A DNA stretch of 7,329 nucleotides, taken from positions 1 to 7,329 of the forward strand of contig JAFVVB010000183.1 of the NCBI GenBank assembly GCA_017502425.1, in the 5' to 3' direction. The notes under the pieces are model-generated. The model made no database searches. It saw only the letters and a list, made by a program, of their open reading frames with translations, and was not told the DNA's origin. The DNA is from Ruminococcus sp. (GTDB lineage: Bacteria > Bacillota > Clostridia > Oscillospirales > Acutalibacteraceae). How positions within the stretch are numbered: position 1 is the stretch's first letter; each line of letters opens with the position of its first letter. Position numbers and translations under genes: made by a program. This document shows positions 5,774-7,329 of this stretch, piece by piece.

Positions 5774-5801
5774 AGTTACCTCTATCAAAGTATCAAGGGA
5801 T

Positions 5802-5830
5802 ATTATATTCCTTTATCTTTCAAAATTCAA
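5802..5830 (-). promoter_or_regulatory. Promoter of azlCD
   Basis: On the minus strand a -35 box TTGAAT (5825-5830) and a perfect -10 box TATAAT (5802-5807) are 17 bp apart. The start point near 5795 supports the ATG at 5773 as the azlC start. It lies just downstream of the terminator of the lipoprotein gene, so azlCD is an independent unit. Confidence 0.65.
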
Positions 5831-5842
5831 CCTCAAATACGT

Positions 5843-5873
5843 AAAAAAGCCGCATCAAAACGATGCGACTTTT
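5843..5873 (-). terminator. Intrinsic terminator of the lipoprotein gene
   Basis: Read leftward, GTCGCATC (5862-5869) pairs with GATGCGGC (5849-5856) around a 5-base loop, with one G-U wobble, followed by six U residues (5843-5848). The wobble is a C-A mismatch if read rightward, and there is no rightward gene here, so it acts on the minus strand. It lies about 50 bp past the lipoprotein stop. Confidence 0.87.
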
Positions 5874-5923
5874 GTATAAATAATCTGTTATTTATAAAAG
5901 CTTTAAACCAGAATCACTGATTA

Positions 5924-6484
5924 TTACTCAGCAAATTCATCTACGAACTCCTGACCTTCAACCGGTATTTCGTTTTCCACAGGATTACCGCTCTCGTCAA
6001 CTGTTTCAACTTCTTCGATTTTATCAGGAGTGATAATTACAACAACCTTATCCCCTTCGCTCTCAACGATAACCTCATCTGCTTTTTCAATACCGTTCCA
6101 GTTGAGGTCAGCGTTATCCTTTAGTGTCTGCATAAAGGCATCTTTATCAGTATCGGAAGACAGCTCGAAAACATAACCTATAAACGGTGTTGTGCTCATA
6201 TTAGTACTGAACATAACCGCTGAATCAAAACCGCTTATTTCAACATTACCGAATCCCTGAAGCTGTCCTTCACCTACTTCAGTAGTAGTACAGCTTTTAC
6301 CTGCAAACATCTCATCGCCTAAAATATCGTTAGCTATATCCTGTAATTCCTTATCCTTACTATCAATAAATATTTCCACAAAATGTCCACCGGTAGTATC
6401 AGGAATCACCTTCTCCTCTTCTTTACATGCCGTAAGCGACATAATCATCAAAACCGCCAGAAATAATACGAGTAATCTTTTCAT
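5924..6484 (-). CDS. Acidic lipoprotein of unknown function
   Basis: The 186-residue protein starts with a clear lipoprotein signal: Lys-Arg, a hydrophobic core, and the lipobox LTAC with the lipidated cysteine at residue 20. The mature part is acidic and soluble-looking, so it should sit on the outer face of the cytoplasmic membrane. One further cysteine follows (KSCTTTE, about residue 65). The segment from about 84 to 152 (SGFDSAVMFSTN to KVVVIITP) has an alternating strand-helix-strand pattern somewhat like small clostridial lipoproteins of the DUF4358 type, but that match is an impression. The last 30 residues are Glu/Pro/Val-rich and probably disordered. The ATG follows AAAGGAG with 8-base spacing. 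It is monocistronic, with its own promoter and terminator. I cannot assign a function. Confidence 0.88.
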   Translation of the reverse strand: MKRLLVLFLAVLMIMSLTACKEEEKVIPDTTGGHFVEIFIDSKDKELQDIANDILGDEMFAGKSCTTTEVGEGQLQGFGNVEISGFDSAVMFSTNMSTTPFIGYVFELSSDTDKDAFMQTLKDNADLNWNGIEKADEVIVESEGDKVVVIITPDKIEEVETVDESGNPVENEIPVEGQEFVDEFAE

Positions 6485-6512
6485 AAAAATTTCTCCTTTG
6501 CCTTTTTACATA

Positions 6513-6541
6513 ATTATAACCCCAAATCACTTATATTACAA
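6513..6541 (-). promoter_or_regulatory. Promoter of the lipoprotein gene
   Basis: On the minus strand a -35 box TTGTAA (6536-6541) and a perfect -10 box TATAAT (6513-6518) are 17 bp apart. The start point would be near 6506, about 22 nt before the ATG. It lies between the terminator of the upstream permease gene and the lipoprotein start. Confidence 0.62.
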
Positions 6542-6557
6542 CTAATAAATTGTTAAC

Positions 6558-6588
6558 AAAAAAAGAGCCACACTTTTATGTGTGGCTC
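6558..6588 (-). terminator. Intrinsic terminator of the NCS2 permease gene
   Basis: Nine-base perfect arms, GAGCCACAC (6565-6573) and GTGTGGCTC (6580-6588), enclose a 6-base loop. Read leftward the stem is followed by seven U residues (6558-6564). It begins 15 bp past the permease stop. Confidence 0.92.
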
Positions 6589-6603
6589 AAAGCTTATATA
6601 TAA

Positions 6604-7329
6604 TTACAGGAAGATGTACTTAGCAATGAACAAGATAGCAAGCACATACATCACCGGACTTATTTCCTTAGCTTTTTTGCAAAGCAAGTTAATGATTACG
6701 TAAGAAATAACACCGATAGAAATACCTTCTGAAATAGAATAGAATAAAGGCATAGCGATAATACACAGATATGCAGGGATAGCACTGGTGAAATTATCGT
6801 CGTTAACCTTGATATTAACAATGTTAGAGAACATCAAGAAACCTACAATAATGAGTGCAGGAGCAGTAGCAAATCCAGGAACAGCTGTGAAGATAGGTGC
6901 AAAGAGAGTAGAAACAAGGAATAAAACAGCAGTAGTGAGCGCTGTAAGACCTGTTCTACCACCAACAGCAACACCTGCTGATGACTCAACGAAAGTGGTT
7001 ACTGTTGAAGTACCTAAAATAGCACCAGAGGATGTAGCGATAGAGTCAGCTAAAAGTGCAGGTTTAATCTGCTTTAGTCTACCGTTTTCGTCTAACATAC
7101 CGGCTTTAGCACTAACACCGATGAGTGTACCTAAAGTATCGAATAAATCAACGAAAAGGAATGAGAAAACAATAACGATAAAGTTAACAATACTTACACC
7201 TGAAAAATCAATCTTAAAGCACTGGCCGAAAGTCTCAGAAAGCTTAGAGAAATCAGTCATCTGGAAAGCAGGAATCAGTGAGTAATAACCAGCGTCAGGA
7301 GTAACCGCATAAAGACCTGTGAGCTCACA
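6604..7329 (-). CDS. NCS2-family purine permease, AzgA/PbuG-like (partial, N-terminal part off the right edge)
   Basis: The reading frame is open from the stop at 6604 to the last base, giving 241 residues of the C-terminal part; family members are usually about 430-470 residues, so the N-terminal half lies beyond the right edge. The internal Met at 7260 is not the start, because conserved-looking sequence (GLYAVTPDAGYYSLIPAFQ) continues upstream in frame. Diagnostic AzgA-branch motifs are FLFVDLFDTLGTLIGVSAKAG, then SGAILGTSTVTTFVESSAG followed by GVAVGGRTGLTALTTAVLFL; the Asp and Glu in FDT and VES are the conserved transport-site acids. The protein should take up hypoxanthine, guanine or adenine by proton symport across the cytoplasmic membrane; which base cannot be told. 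Any purine riboswitch would lie outside the window. Confidence 0.93.
   Translation of the reverse strand, partial: CELTGLYAVTPDAGYYSLIPAFQMTDFSKLSETFGQCFKIDFSGVSIVNFIVIVFSFLFVDLFDTLGTLIGVSAKAGMLDENGRLKQIKPALLADSIATSSGAILGTSTVTTFVESSAGVAVGGRTGLTALTTAVLFLVSTLFAPIFTAVPGFATAPALIIVGFLMFSNIVNIKVNDDNFTSAIPAYLCIIAMPLFYSISEGISIGVISYVIINLLCKKAKEISPVMYVLAILFIAKYIFL

Noticed and set aside
5538..5879. Plus-strand open frame of 113 residues opposite azlC
   Set aside because: It overlaps the conserved azlC frame, runs through the azlCD promoter and the lipoprotein terminator, and has no supporting signals.
7258..7260. Met codon as the start of the NCS2 permease
   Set aside because: The frame is open to the window edge with family-like sequence upstream, and the protein from this Met would be half the normal length; the gene is cut by the window edge.
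6788..7285. Plus-strand open frame of 165 residues opposite the NCS2 permease
   Set aside because: It is a shadow of the conserved permease frame; its low-complexity Lys/Thr/Val/Ala composition is what the complement of membrane-protein codons gives.

Overview
The window looks like ordinary chromosomal sequence from a low-G+C Gram-positive anaerobe, most likely a member of the Clostridia. A family such as Oscillospiraceae is possible, but this is inference. The evidence is the AT-rich intergenic DNA, AGGAGG-type ribosome binding sites, near-consensus sigma-A promoters, a minimal IscS/IscU pair without HscA/HscB/ferredoxin, NrdR, AzlCD, an NSS transporter and a short Gram-positive-type lipoprotein. 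I see no phage, transposon, CRISPR array, tRNA or rRNA.

Layout, left to right. Bases 1-392 carry no gene. The left part looks like the promoter and a structured leader of about 160 nt for a leftward gene that starts just outside the window; the right part holds the promoter of rnhA. Bases 393-2490 are a rightward operon rnhA-iscS-iscU (RNase HI, cysteine desulfurase, Fe-S scaffold), closed by two tandem hairpins. nrdR (2622-3077) runs leftward toward those hairpins. The 3078-3333 gap holds two divergent promoters: one for nrdR, with a pair of candidate NrdR boxes, and one for a sodium-coupled NSS-family transporter (3334-4698). A perfect 32-bp palindromic terminator separates the transporter from the convergent azlC-azlD pair (branched-chain amino acid export, 4753-5773, leftward). 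Further right are a leftward lipoprotein of unknown function (5924-6484) and the C-terminal half of an NCS2/AzgA-type purine permease (6604 to the right edge), each with its own terminator.

How the genes fit together. IscS supplies sulfur from cysteine to IscU, so the first operon makes Fe-S clusters; RNase HI shares the transcript but has no obvious role in that pathway. NrdR normally represses ribonucleotide reductase genes, and the boxes at its own promoter suggest autoregulation. The right half is mostly membrane transport: amino acid uptake (NSS), amino acid export (AzlCD) and nucleobase uptake (NCS2). These are separate transcription units.

I found no convincing new system. The two signals most worth testing are the NrdR box that exactly fills the nrdR promoter spacer, with a second box 31 bp upstream, and the unassigned structured leader at the left edge.
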